NCBI GenBank assembly: GCA_965222425.1
Contig: CBDCTW010000005.1
Location: forward strand, 62,001-126,000
Length of the DNA: 64,000 bases
Source of the DNA: CBDCNP01 sp965222425
GTDB lineage: Bacteria > Acidobacteriota > Vicinamibacteria > Marinacidobacterales > DATDRI01
Direction: 5' to 3'
The position numbers and the translations under genes are program-made. This document shows positions 38,201 through 46,672 of the stretch, piece after piece (positions within the stretch are counted from its first letter, which is position 1; every line of letters starts with the position of its first letter). A model generated the notes under the pieces. The model was not told the DNA's origin. It did not search any database and worked only from the letters and a program-made list of their open reading frames with translations.

Positions 38201-39043
38201 ATGGCAAAGAACAGAGTAGAAAACAAGATAAGAGGCGACAACCCGGACATCAGTCAACCGAAACGCGAAAAGCTGAAAAGGAAGGTCTATGAGAAGGTCC
38301 TCGCCAACTTCCAAGTCGAGTTGGTCAAACTTCAGAAGTGGATCAAAGACAGGGGCCTCAAGGTCGTCGTGATCTTCGAGGGGCGAGATGCTGCGGGCAA
38401 GGGCGGCACCATCCGACGCATCACCCAGAGTCTCAATCCACGCATCTGTCGCGTCGTGGCACTCGGGACGCCCACCGAGCGAGAGAAGAGCCAGTGGTAC
38501 TTCCAACGCTACGTCGCGCACCTCCCCGCCGCCGGCAAAATGGTCCTCTTCGATCGAAGCTGGTACAACCGGGCTGGTGTTGAGCGGGTCATGGGGTTCT
38601 GCACCGAAGAGGAGTATCGAGAGTTCCTCCGATCGGTACCCGAATTCGAGCGAACGCTGGTTCGTTCGAACATACAGATCATCAAGTATTGGTTCTCGGC
38701 GAGCGATGAAGAACAAGAGCGTCGGTTCAAGCAGCGCATCAAGGACCCCGTTCGCCGCTGGAAGATCGGCGAGATGGACCTGAAATCACGCGAAAAGTGG
38801 GTCGAGTACTCGATGGCCAAGGACGAGATGTTCAAACACACCGACATCAAACAAACACCCTGGTTCGTCGTGCGAGCGGACGACAAGAAACGGGCCCGAC
38901 TCAATGTGCTCGCTCACTTACTGAGTCAGATTCCCTACGATGAGCTCAAGGACCCCAAGATCAAATTGCCAGACCGCCAAGAGAACGTCGGTTACGTACG
39001 ACCACCGATCACGGAGCAAACGTTTGTTCCCGAGGTGTATTGA
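38201..39043 (+). CDS. ppk2: Polyphosphate kinase 2 (PPK2)
   Basis: 280 residues from ATG 38201 (a GTG in frame at 38192 is the alternative). Walker A VVIFEGRDAAGKGGTIRRIT (about residues 57-76), lid segment GTPTEREKSQWYFQRY, Walker B MVLFDRSWYNRAGVERVMGF and the family C-terminus QTPWFVVRADDKKRARLNVL. Length and single domain fit class I PPK2 enzymes, which transfer phosphate between polyphosphate and nucleoside diphosphates. Lies just after the 199-bp inverted-repeat element and 17 nt before an outer-membrane barrel gene. Confidence 0.95.
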   Translation: MAKNRVENKIRGDNPDISQPKREKLKRKVYEKVLANFQVELVKLQKWIKDRGLKVVVIFEGRDAAGKGGTIRRITQSLNPRICRVVALGTPTEREKSQWYFQRYVAHLPAAGKMVLFDRSWYNRAGVERVMGFCTEEEYREFLRSVPEFERTLVRSNIQIIKYWFSASDEEQERRFKQRIKDPVRRWKIGEMDLKSREKWVEYSMAKDEMFKHTDIKQTPWFVVRADDKKRARLNVLAHLLSQIPYDELKDPKIKLPDRQENVGYVRPPITEQTFVPEVY

Positions 39044-39060
39044 TAAAGGAAGAAGAAAAC

Positions 39061-39684
39061 ATGCAAAAGTCTCTCGTGCTGGTAGCCCTGCTTGTAGCGA
39101 CACCTTCCTTCGCCGGCGAAGGCGAAATCACCGGCTTCATCGGAGGACTCCTCGGCGGCGATCTCAATGCCCTCGAGCGCGGAGATATCACGAGTCCGTT
39201 CCAGAACGGTCTCGTCTACGGAGTCCGGGGAGGCTGGTACGGACACCCATTGGCGGTGGAGGGAAGCTTTGCGTACGCACCAAACGGATTGACCGGCGAG
39301 GTCGAAGACGATGTCTTCACCGTGGACACACGCGTGACCTATCTCGACGCGAACCTTCTCCTCATCATCCTACCGACTGCCGTCTCGCCTTTCGTGACCG
39401 GTGGCGTCGGCCTACAGACATTCGATTTCCAGGGGGACATCGCGCCGGTCGCCCTGTTCGATGTAAATCTGGCGACGGTCAACAAGTTCGGCTTCAACTT
39501 CGGTGGCAGCATCAAGGCGAATATCCAACGAGTCACACTGCGACTCGACATCCGAGATCACCTGACGATTTTTACGCAGGATGACTTTGGCCTGCTCGGG
39601 GAGATCGGCGAGATCGCAGGAATAACCTTCGAAGAGACCGTTCACAACGTGGAGGTATCGTTCGGAGTGGGGATTCGGTTCTAG
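39061..39684 (+). CDS. Outer-membrane beta-barrel protein
   Basis: 207 residues from ATG 39061 (AAGGAAGAAG upstream). Signal peptide QKSLVLVALLVATPSFA. The mature part alternates hydrophobic strands (LVYGVRGGWYGHPLAVEGSF, VTYLDANLLLIILP, FVTGGVGLQTFDF, LRLDIRDHLTIF) and ends VEVSFGVGIRF with a C-terminal Phe, the pattern for BAM-assembled 8-stranded barrels. Function unknown. Follows ppk2 by 17 nt. Confidence 0.8.
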   Translation: MQKSLVLVALLVATPSFAGEGEITGFIGGLLGGDLNALERGDITSPFQNGLVYGVRGGWYGHPLAVEGSFAYAPNGLTGEVEDDVFTVDTRVTYLDANLLLIILPTAVSPFVTGGVGLQTFDFQGDIAPVALFDVNLATVNKFGFNFGGSIKANIQRVTLRLDIRDHLTIFTQDDFGLLGEIGEIAGITFEETVHNVEVSFGVGIRF

Positions 39685-39718
39685 ATCCCGCGGCTCGGTG
39701 CTATCCTAATGAAAACCC

Positions 39719-40608
39719 GTGTTCTCCAAATTACTCAGGGATCAGTCCGGCCGGATGATCGAGCCCTTGCTGTTCTTGGTGTTCCTAGCCATCGCAGCGA
39801 CGGCCGCCATTCCCTATGCCCTCCGTGCAAAGGACCGCCAACGGCACTCGGGGTCGGCAGAATGCATCCAGAACCTCCTACTCATCGAGGAAGGGCATGA
39901 TCCATCTCAATTCGTGTGCCCGATCGCTAACCGGCCTTACGTGTCGCAGATCCAAGAAGACGATCAAACCCTTTCTTGCCCCGATCCCGATAGGCACCTG
40001 CGCGTCGACCTAAGTTTGGTGCGTCACGACGAGTCGTGGGAGAGGCGCCGATGGCTCTTCGAGAAGACGATGCCGCCCGGCGGTGTTGTCGAGCTCGAGA
40101 ACACACGCACCTATTTGGAAGACCGGCCTGAGGCGTTGATCATCCAGAATCCACCGCCCCGGCGCTTGGTGCGATATTTTCTACTACCCATAGCAACTGT
40201 TGGTTCTTTCTGCGTTTTTCTACTTCGGCCGGATTCTTGGTGGACTCCTTTCGCTCGGGAAGGCTGGGCCTCGGCGACCTGGTGGCGCTGGTCTTCCTAG
40301 TGGTGGGCCTGGCCGGCACCTCCAGATGGATCCACGAAGGAATACACCGCCAGGAAATCACGGCCTACAAGCAAGACCGGACGCTCATCGTTCAGAACTA
40401 TTATTTAGGTAGGGCTTCAAAGAATCCGCAGGTGCTCCGATCGGTTCGCGGCATCTTCCCGGTTTTCTCGGGAGAGAACTTCTCAGTGATTGCCATTTAC
40501 GGAGACCAGGGCCAGTTGGCCCGACGAACGCTCTTCGAGTCATCCGGCCCCGACTGGGATGCGGTTGCGATCCTGAACGAGCCTTTCCTGCCTGGGCAGC
40601 CCGATTAA
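39719..40608 (+). pseudogene. Pseudopilin-like membrane protein, frameshifted (copy 1)
   Basis: From GTG 39719: SKLLRDQSGRMIEPLLFLVF gives a single N-terminal hydrophobic helix after a short basic leader, then a soluble region with CIQNLLLIEE, FVCPIANRPYVSQIQEDDQ and LSCPDPDRHLRV. This resembles small pseudopilins with a 'CP..G..Y......CP....H' end. The frame continues to RRLVRYFLLPIATVGSFCVF, then must shift between about 40200 and 40237 to the frame VALVFLVVGLAGTSRWIHEG ... RGIFPVFSGENFSVIAIYGD. Alignment with the oppositely oriented copy at 40613-41545 shows that the two frames form one protein of about 295 residues. Function unknown. Confidence 0.6.
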
Positions 40609-40612
40609 GGTA

Positions 40613-41545
40613 CTACGGCTTCTCCGAGGAGAAGACAGCGTGCGCGAGTGACGCTCTCTGCCACTCGTGCCGGGGGCCGGAAAACAGCACTCGAGCCCGG
40701 ATCTCTCCATCGGTCTCGTAGAACAACATGGCCTTGAAGCTTCTCTCGCCCAACACCTGGAAAACACCGACCACCTTGTCGATGCGCGTCGGAGCGCTCC
40801 ACGCCATGCCCACCCAGTAGGTCTGGATTACGACTCCGTCTTTCTGGGAGAGCGTTACCCGTTCGCCTGTTAAGGCTCCGACCCCAAGACGGTACAGGAT
40901 CAGCAGCCCGATCAAGAAGAGTACGAGAATCACTGGAATCTTCGCGAGAACCTTGAACCAACCCCACGCCGATGGCTTAGCGTTCTCGAAGAGATTCACG
41001 GACAAGGAAAGAACTGGAAAGAAGAGGAAAACAACGCTAAACAAAATGCCGATGGGAAGCGCGATGTACCGCGGCCAATCTGGCATACTCTCAATCGTGA
41101 CCGAGTCTGCGGAGGCTCGAAGGATGGTCTTGGCGCCGCTGACTTCTAGAGCAACGTTCTCGGGGTGAGGGAAGTCGGGAAGAATCGCATCGAGCTTCCA
41201 CTACTCACCACCTTTGACGAGCTGGAAGACGAAACCGAGGTGCTGGTCTGGGTCGGGACAGGAAAGAACTTCTCCACCCTCCCGTTGTGTGATGCGATAG
41301 GGCTTCTCGACGACCGGACAGACGAGCTTCCCGAAATCGGACCCCTGCTGCAGCTGCCGAATGAGGAGCAGTTTCTTCATGCATTGGAGCGAGCCGCCCA
41401 GTTGATTGCTGTCAACCCAGTCCTTTTTGGCCGACGTGATCCCGATGACCGCCCCGACCGCCATGGCCGTGATGACCACGACGCAAATGAGCGGTTCGAT
41501 GTTCACACCGAAATCGGAACGGTCCCGGAGAAGAGTGGAATGCAT
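40613..41545 (-). pseudogene. Pseudopilin-like membrane protein, in-frame stop (copy 2)
   Basis: ATG at 41545. The N-terminal part (TLLRDRSDFGVNIEPLICVV, CMKKLLLIRQL, KLVCPVVEKPYRITQ, LSCPDPDQHLGFVFQLV) parallels copy 1. A TAG at 41201-41203 falls between GGE and WKLDAIL, where copy 1 has DES-WERR, so TCG to TAG explains it. The same frame continues to DWPRYIALPIGILFSVVFLF, a second membrane helix, and VVGVFQVLGERSFKAMLFYE, matching the end of copy 1. Copies 1 and 2 are convergent with 4 bp between their ends. Possible alternative: two separate genes per copy, but the alignment through the stop argues for one. Confidence 0.6.
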
Positions 41546-41607
41546 TTTTCTTTTAGTGTAGCAGCGGTTGGAACTTCTTACGAGCCTTAGGCGTTATAAG
41601 TAATGTT

Positions 41608-44091
41608 ATGGAAAACCTCGTGAAAGACCTCAAATGCGGCTTTAGAATGTTGGTTGCCCACCCGGGCTTTTCCGCGGTGGCGGTGCTCTCGTTGGCCTCC
41701 GGTATCGGCCTCAATACGACCATCTTCAGCCTCGTCAACTCGGTGCTGCTCCGGCCGGCGCCGGTGGAGAAACCGGACGAGTTCGTCGAGATCTACTCAA
41801 GCGTTCCCGAGGGGTTCGATTACTCGACGACCTCCTATCCCGACTATTTGGATTTCCAAGCGCAGGCGATGTCTTTTTCCTGGATATTGGGCTACACCTT
41901 GATGGGGGTAAGCCTCAGCCAGAAGGGCAGCTCGGAGCTCATCATCGGAGAAATCGTCACCGGGAATTATTTCCAGGTGTTGGGCGTCGATGCCTTGCTC
42001 GGAAGAACGTTTCTTCCCGAACAAAACAAGACCCCAGGCAGCCACCCGGTGGTCGTGCTCGGGCACGGGTTCTGGCAGCGGCAGTTCGCAAGCGATTCCG
42101 ACGCTCTCGGTCAAACGCTCAAGCTGAATGGGGTCCAGTATACGGTGGTCGGCGTTCTTCCGCCCAGCTACCCGGGCTCGTTTCCAGGGTTTTCGCCCGA
42201 GCTTTGGGTACCGACGATGATGGCACGGGAAGTCGAGCCGATGGGAATCCAAGACGTCCAGGGAGACACGACCGGAGATAACCGGCTCGACCAGCGGGGA
42301 CGTCGCTGGATGTTCGTGAAAGGACGGCTCGCCCCGGGTGTCACGTTGGAGCAAGCCAGGGCCGAGATGACGACTATTGCGGGGCGACTAGCGAGCGAGT
42401 ACATCGAGTCGAACGAGAAGCGAGGCGTGGCGCTCTTGCTCGCAGAAAACGTCCGATTCCATCCCATGCTGGATAAGCCGTTGACTCCCGTCGCGCTCCT
42501 ACTCCTCAGCGTCGTTGGTATCGTATTGCTCATTGCCTGCGCCAATGTGGCGAACATGTTGCTAGCGCGGGCAACCACAAGGCGATGGGAGATTGCGGTG
42601 CGGCTCGCCGTTGGCGCCTCTCGCGCTCGATTGATCCGCCAGCTCCTGGCGGAATCCCTCGTCCTCTCGGGAGTGGGAGGTGGGCTCGGACTTCTCCTCG
42701 CTGCCTGGGCCAGCGCTCTTCTCAACAACTATCGACCAGATTTCGGACTGCCGATCGCACTCGATCTTGGTCTGGACATCCGGGTGCTGGTTTTCACGAT
42801 CGGACTATCGATTCTGACTGGCCTGCTCTTCGGCCTGGCGCCGGCCTTACAGGCCTCGCGGGCGGACCTGATATCGGCGCTCAAGGAATCCTCCACCGAT
42901 CAAAAGGCGGCGGGACATTTCCACCTCGGTAACTTGCTCGTCGTGGGACAGGTGGCCTTGTCGCTCGTTCTCTTGATCGGTGCGGGGCTCCTCGTCCGGA
43001 GTCTCATCGCCTCGCGGGCCGCGGAGATCGGATTCTCGCCCGATCCGCTCGGCGTCGTTACGCTGAACTTGGACATGAACGGTTACGAGGAGGAGCAAGG
43101 AAAGAACTTCTACCGACAGGCCCTCGAGCGCATACGAGCATTGCAAGAAGTGGAGTCGGCTTCCATCGCTGCACGTTTTCCCTTCGACATAAATATCAAC
43201 ATGACTGACATCTCCGTCGACGGCCACGAGCTGACCTCGCACGAGGAAAAACCCTTCGTTGTCGACGTGACCTTCGTGGGGGTTGACTATTTCCGCACCA
43301 TGGGAATCCCCCTCCTCGAGGGGCGGCCCTTCCGCGAGAGTGATACTGAGGATGCTCCCGGCGTCGTCATCGTCAACGAGAAGTTAGCGCGCACTCTCTG
43401 GCCGGAGGCAAGTGCAATCTGAAAACGCATTCGTAGAGACCCGGATAGTCCCCCCCTGGAGATCATGGGGGTGGCATCGAATCACCAGGTGCGGACGGTG
43501 GGGAAAATCCGCGGCCGTATCTTCACTTCGCTCGTGCTCAGAACTACAACGGGTACGGGAGTCTCCTTATCCGCAGCGGGGGCGATCCTGCCGCCACGGT
43601 GGAGACCGTGCGGCGGGAGCTGCTTCAGATGAACCCGGAGTTGACGATCATGGATGCGACGAGCTTCAACGAACAGTTCGCGGTCAGCCTCTATCCGATC
43701 CGTATGGGATCTCGGCTTCTCGGCGGATTCAGCTTGCTGGCGGTACTGCTCGCCGCCATCGGCCTCTACGGCCTCATCGCCTACTGGGTCAGTTAAAGGA
43801 CCCGCGAGGTCGGGATTCGCATCGCTTTAGGCGCGGAGACGCACCGCGTCATGGTGTTGGTCTTGAAGCAAGGCATGATCCTTGCTGGGTTGGGCGTCGC
43901 GATGGGGCTCGTCGCATCGATGCTGGTCAACAAAGCCTTGGCCGAAGTTCTATTCGGAATCCCGGCCGTGGACTTCTTAAACGCTAGCCGTCAGCGCCTT
44001 CATCCTCTTGGTCGCCGCGCTGGTGGCCAACGCGGTCCCTGCTTGGCGAGCATCGCAGGTGAACCCGATGGTGGCCCTTCGTTACGAGTGA
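41608..44091 (+). pseudogene. MacB/FtsX-like orphan permease (ADOP type), four lesions
   Basis: N-terminus VKDLKCGFRMLVAHPGFSAV, SLASGIGLNTTIFSLVNSVL is the acidobacterial duplicated orphan permease signature; a MacB periplasmic core, ANMLLARATTRRWEIAVRLA and GLAPALQASRADLISALKES follow. Lesions: TGA 43420-43422 (ASAI*KRIRRDPDS, Gly expected), one G missing at 43500-43503, TAA 43794-43796 (YWVS*RTREVGIRIALGAE, Gln or Arg expected), one A too many at 43979-43981. The C-terminus VPAWRASQVNPMVALRYE ends at 44091. Intact it would have about 825 residues with two FtsX permease units. Not functional as read. Confidence 0.85.
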
Positions 44092-44261
44092 GAGACGTGT
44101 GGAGCTTCCATGATATCGTCGCATTCGAAGGAGGGGCTCGCAGTGGCTCATAGGGGCGACACACATTTCAAATCCATCGGCTACATCCTATGGACGCTCT
44201 ATGGGCGGGCGTCCCGCGTTGGGGTCTGTGTTGGGGTAATATAGGTGCCGAGGTAACTGCA

Positions 44262-44747
44262 ATGAAAAAGGTCCTCATCCCGCTTGGTTTCCTCCTGGTC
44301 TTGAACCTGGCTTTAGTAGCTTGCAATAGCAGCAGCTCGAATCAGTTCGTCTCGCCTGGCGACCAAGTCTTCGATCTCGCGGACTTCGCTGAGATCTTGT
44401 TCATCAACCGCGTCCCCGTTGAGCTGGGCTCCGAGGAAGTTTTCGGTTTTCTCCCCATTCCCGCTCTGCACTTCACTATCCAAGGGGCGGACGTCCTTGT
44501 CTTCGAGTTCATCGGACCCGGCACCGCCATCTCGACAGCGGCCGCGATCTCCGAAGATGGAGTCACGATCAATGGTGAGACCATCCCCTGGCCTGCTACG
44601 CCGCATTTCTTTTTCGAGGGCCGGATCATCGTTCTCTATCTCGGAGACGACCTGCAGGTGCTGGCGATCTTAGAGGCTTTCTTGGGGCCGCAGATCGCGG
44701 GCGGTGAGGTTCGACCGCAGCCGACCGAACCAGACCCTGCTTCTTGA
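44262..44747 (+). CDS. Lipoprotein of unknown function
   Basis: 161 residues from ATG 44262. Signal with lipobox (LGFLLVLNLALVAC), a Ser/Asn linker, then a beta-rich domain (FAEILFINRVPVELGSEEVF, LHFTIQGADVLVFEFIG, EDGVTINGETIPWPATP) and a proline-rich tail (PQPTEPDPAS). No family recognised. The last codons and stop lie in the first unit of the 11-bp repeat array. About 170 bp before it (44092-44261) hold nothing recognisable. Confidence 0.65.
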   Translation: MKKVLIPLGFLLVLNLALVACNSSSSNQFVSPGDQVFDLADFAEILFINRVPVELGSEEVFGFLPIPALHFTIQGADVLVFEFIGPGTAISTAAAISEDGVTINGETIPWPATPHFFFEGRIIVLYLGDDLQVLAILEAFLGPQIAGGEVRPQPTEPDPAS

Positions 44748-44769
44748 CGCCCTCTTGACGGCTGCTTGA
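44743..44769 (+). repeat. 11-bp tandem repeats, split by the insertion sequence
   Basis: CTTGACGCCCT, CTTGACGGCTG and the start of a third unit CTTGA occur at exact 11-bp spacing (44743, 44754, 44765). The array continues beyond the insertion sequence: after removing it and one target duplicate, the third unit is CTTGACGGCTT and a fourth begins CTTGAC (46614). The element therefore landed inside a short direct-repeat array. Confidence 0.7.
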
Positions 44770-44797
44770 GGGTGTGCGTCATAAATGTGGGGTGAGA

Positions 44798-46195
44798 CTA
44801 CCCGCAGCGGGCCTCCCAGAACTGCTCCCAGCGACGGCTGAGTTCGCAGCATCTGAGGGCGATGATGGCATTGGCACCGCGGACGGTCCAGCGCATTCCG
44901 GATTGCTTGAGCCGACGGCCGACGATGGTTTTGCATGCCGCCTCGACGACGCCGGAGCCGACGAACAAACCTTGTTCACGGAAGCGCTGGTAGCGCATCC
45001 GCTCCGTGTTGGTCTGGAAGTAAGCCGTTGCCTTTCTGAGCTCGTCCTTGACGAATTCGCTTTTGGGGCGCAAGCGAGCAAAGGTCGAGAGAAGCCCTTC
45101 AAGGTTGGCTTCATCAAGCAGTTGGATGGATGCCTCTGTCCACGCCTTGGCCTGGAGTGGTTCGTACAGCACCTTGGCAAGGTCTGAAACATGCTCGCGG
45201 GCATGGTAGAGGTCGAGGATCTCGGTGGCATCCGCAAAGTGCTCAGCCGCAAGATTCCAGATCCAGGGCGCACCATCTCCGATGACAATGACCTGTTCGG
45301 CAAAGCGCAGGCCCCGCCGGATGGCCTCGGTAAAGATTCGTTGGCCGAACTCTTCGGCGGTTTCGATGGCGCCGACGTAAGTGGTGGAGTCCGGATCACG
45401 AAGAGCAAAGCCCTCGTCGTCCAAGCTTGTCTGCGTGAACACGCAACCGAGCTTGGCCTCCCTGCTCTTCGCCATGCCCGAGTCGTCTTTGCCTTGCCGT
45501 CCTTGTGTCTCATGTGGGACCATGGGCACTCCGGTGCCGTCGATGGCGATGTACATCTTGGGCACCGGTTTGATCCGAACTATTTTTCCGGACAACACCA
45601 GCTTACGCTCCTTGCCAGCGATAGCCTCGACCTGTTGCCCAAGTCTTTCTGAGACCCGTTCCACCTCTTTCGTATTGACCACGATTCCAGCTAGTAGTTC
45701 TAGATCTTGGCGCCCCTCGTCGAAGGGTTCCTTGCTGCCGACGCGTCCCATGAGGCGCCGCACGCCGGGAGAGAAGGAGGTTGCCACGATGTCCAGCTCA
45801 CGGTCCCTGGGAATATTGCCCTGCTGGCAGTCTGGACAGTGGTAATAGGCCCTTCGAAGCTCGACCTTCGAGAGGACGGTCCGGAGCGTCTTGCTTCGGT
45901 GGTCCACGAACGTGGCCAGGTGACCCTTGCCGCAGTCGATCCGGTGACCTCGATACCCATCGTCCGCAGCGAGCAGCTTTTCCAGCAGGACACCACCCAT
46001 CTCGTGCATCGAGTTCCGCACGGCCATCTCGGTTGCCTCGAGATCGACGCGGGCGGCTCGGGCGCTCCCGGGCACAACGCGTAAGAGCAAACGCTCTACT
46101 TCCCGTGCGAACTCCTCTTGGACGAGTTGCGTGAGGTTTTTTTTAACGCGGTCTTTTCCGAATCGGCTGCGGGCTCCTCGGGGCGCGCGTTGCAA
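44798..46195 (-). CDS. ISKra4-family transposase
   Basis: Frame of 465 codons. Typical blocks: HIDCGKGH-like GHRIDCGKGHLATFVDHRSK, zinc-knuckle-like RAYYHCPDCQQGNIPRDREL, catalytic IAIDGTGVPMVPHETQGRQG (first Asp), VIGDGAPWIWNLAAEHF (second Asp), ILDLYHAREHVSDLAK, and GSGVVEAACKTIVGRRLKQS with the final Glu. The nominal TTG start (46195) lies inside the overlap with the upstream frame. Expression is better explained by -1 ribosomal frameshifting at an A8 run on this strand (46137-46144): codons TTA AAA AAA ACC slip to AAC CTC, giving KKNLTQL. Confidence 0.93.
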   Translation of the reverse strand: MQRAPRGARSRFGKDRVKKNLTQLVQEEFAREVERLLLRVVPGSARAARVDLEATEMAVRNSMHEMGGVLLEKLLAADDGYRGHRIDCGKGHLATFVDHRSKTLRTVLSKVELRRAYYHCPDCQQGNIPRDRELDIVATSFSPGVRRLMGRVGSKEPFDEGRQDLELLAGIVVNTKEVERVSERLGQQVEAIAGKERKLVLSGKIVRIKPVPKMYIAIDGTGVPMVPHETQGRQGKDDSGMAKSREAKLGCVFTQTSLDDEGFALRDPDSTTYVGAIETAEEFGQRIFTEAIRRGLRFAEQVIVIGDGAPWIWNLAAEHFADATEILDLYHAREHVSDLAKVLYEPLQAKAWTEASIQLLDEANLEGLLSTFARLRPKSEFVKDELRKATAYFQTNTERMRYQRFREQGLFVGSGVVEAACKTIVGRRLKQSGMRWTVRGANAIIALRCCELSRRWEQFWEARCG

Positions 46196-46506
46196 ATCCC
46201 CTCGTTGACTTGCAGCAGCTGCTGGGTGAGGAACCGGAAGCGCTTATAGGTCTCGACCTCCCGCTCGATCTTGGCGAGCCGCGGCCCGGGGCGGAGTTGC
46301 AAGGTTTTGGTCTTGCCCTCGACCTTGGTGGTGAAAGCGTAATAGGGACCGTGGCCAGGATGCTTGCGCTCGGAGCAACAACAGCCGGACTTTCCACAGG
46401 AGCGGAAGACCTCTGTGATAGTGCCTCGACGCATGTCACCGAGCTCAGCGATCTGGCAAAGGATGGCTTCGCGCTGGGTCAGGAGTGGGGGAAGCAGGTC
46501 TGGCAT
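46096..46506 (-). CDS. ISKra4 accessory/N-terminal frame
   Basis: 136 residues: LPPLLTQREAILCQIAELGD, MRRGTITEVFRSCGKSGCCC, HGPYYAFTTKVEGKTKTLQL. The Cys-rich 'RCGKPGC.C' with 'HGPYY' is the small protein usually encoded before ISKra4-type transposases. It overlaps the transposase frame by 100 nt and is in the +1 relation needed for fusion by a -1 slip. Its own C-terminus (KTSRNSSKRSSHGK) looks unstructured, as expected for the unshifted product. Confidence 0.85.
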   Translation of the reverse strand: MPDLLPPLLTQREAILCQIAELGDMRRGTITEVFRSCGKSGCCCSERKHPGHGPYYAFTTKVEGKTKTLQLRPGPRLAKIEREVETYKRFRFLTQQLLQVNEGICNARPEEPAADSEKTALKKTSRNSSKRSSHGK

Positions 46507-46672
46507 GGGCGGTCCTCCCTCTGATAGTTACAATACTATCAGAACATCGCGCCTCACATGCACCCTTCCAAATCTACCTACTTTCATGACGCACACCCGC
46601 TGCTTGACGGCTTCTTGACAAAGGGGGGGCCGCCTCCCTACCCTAGGCATCGCAGAAAGGGGGGAGTTACCC

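Larger units (their letters stand above)
44770..46598 (-). mobile_element. Complete ISKra4-family insertion sequence with 9-bp target duplication
   Basis: 1829 bp. The ends are imperfect inverted repeats sharing GGGTGTGCGTCAT and then about half of the next 12 bases (44770 inward, and from 46598 inward on the other strand). The 9-bp direct repeat GCTGCTTGA flanks both sides (44761-44769 and 46599-46607). It carries two overlapping minus-strand frames, an accessory protein and an ISKra4-type transposase. Ends, target duplication and reading frames are all intact, indicating a recent insertion. Confidence 0.9.

Noticed and set aside
29533..41605. Shared 14-mer TATAAGTAATGTTA (around 29535-29552 inverted, and 41593-41606)
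   Set aside because: One copy is the stop-codon region of an amidohydrolase and the other lies before an ADOP gene; the flanks do not match beyond a GGCGTT, so I treat it as chance or a very old remnant.
43420..43422. In-frame TGA in the ADOP gene as selenocysteine or recoded glycine
   Set aside because: A Gly is expected and three more lesions follow; other genes in the window use TGA as a normal stop.
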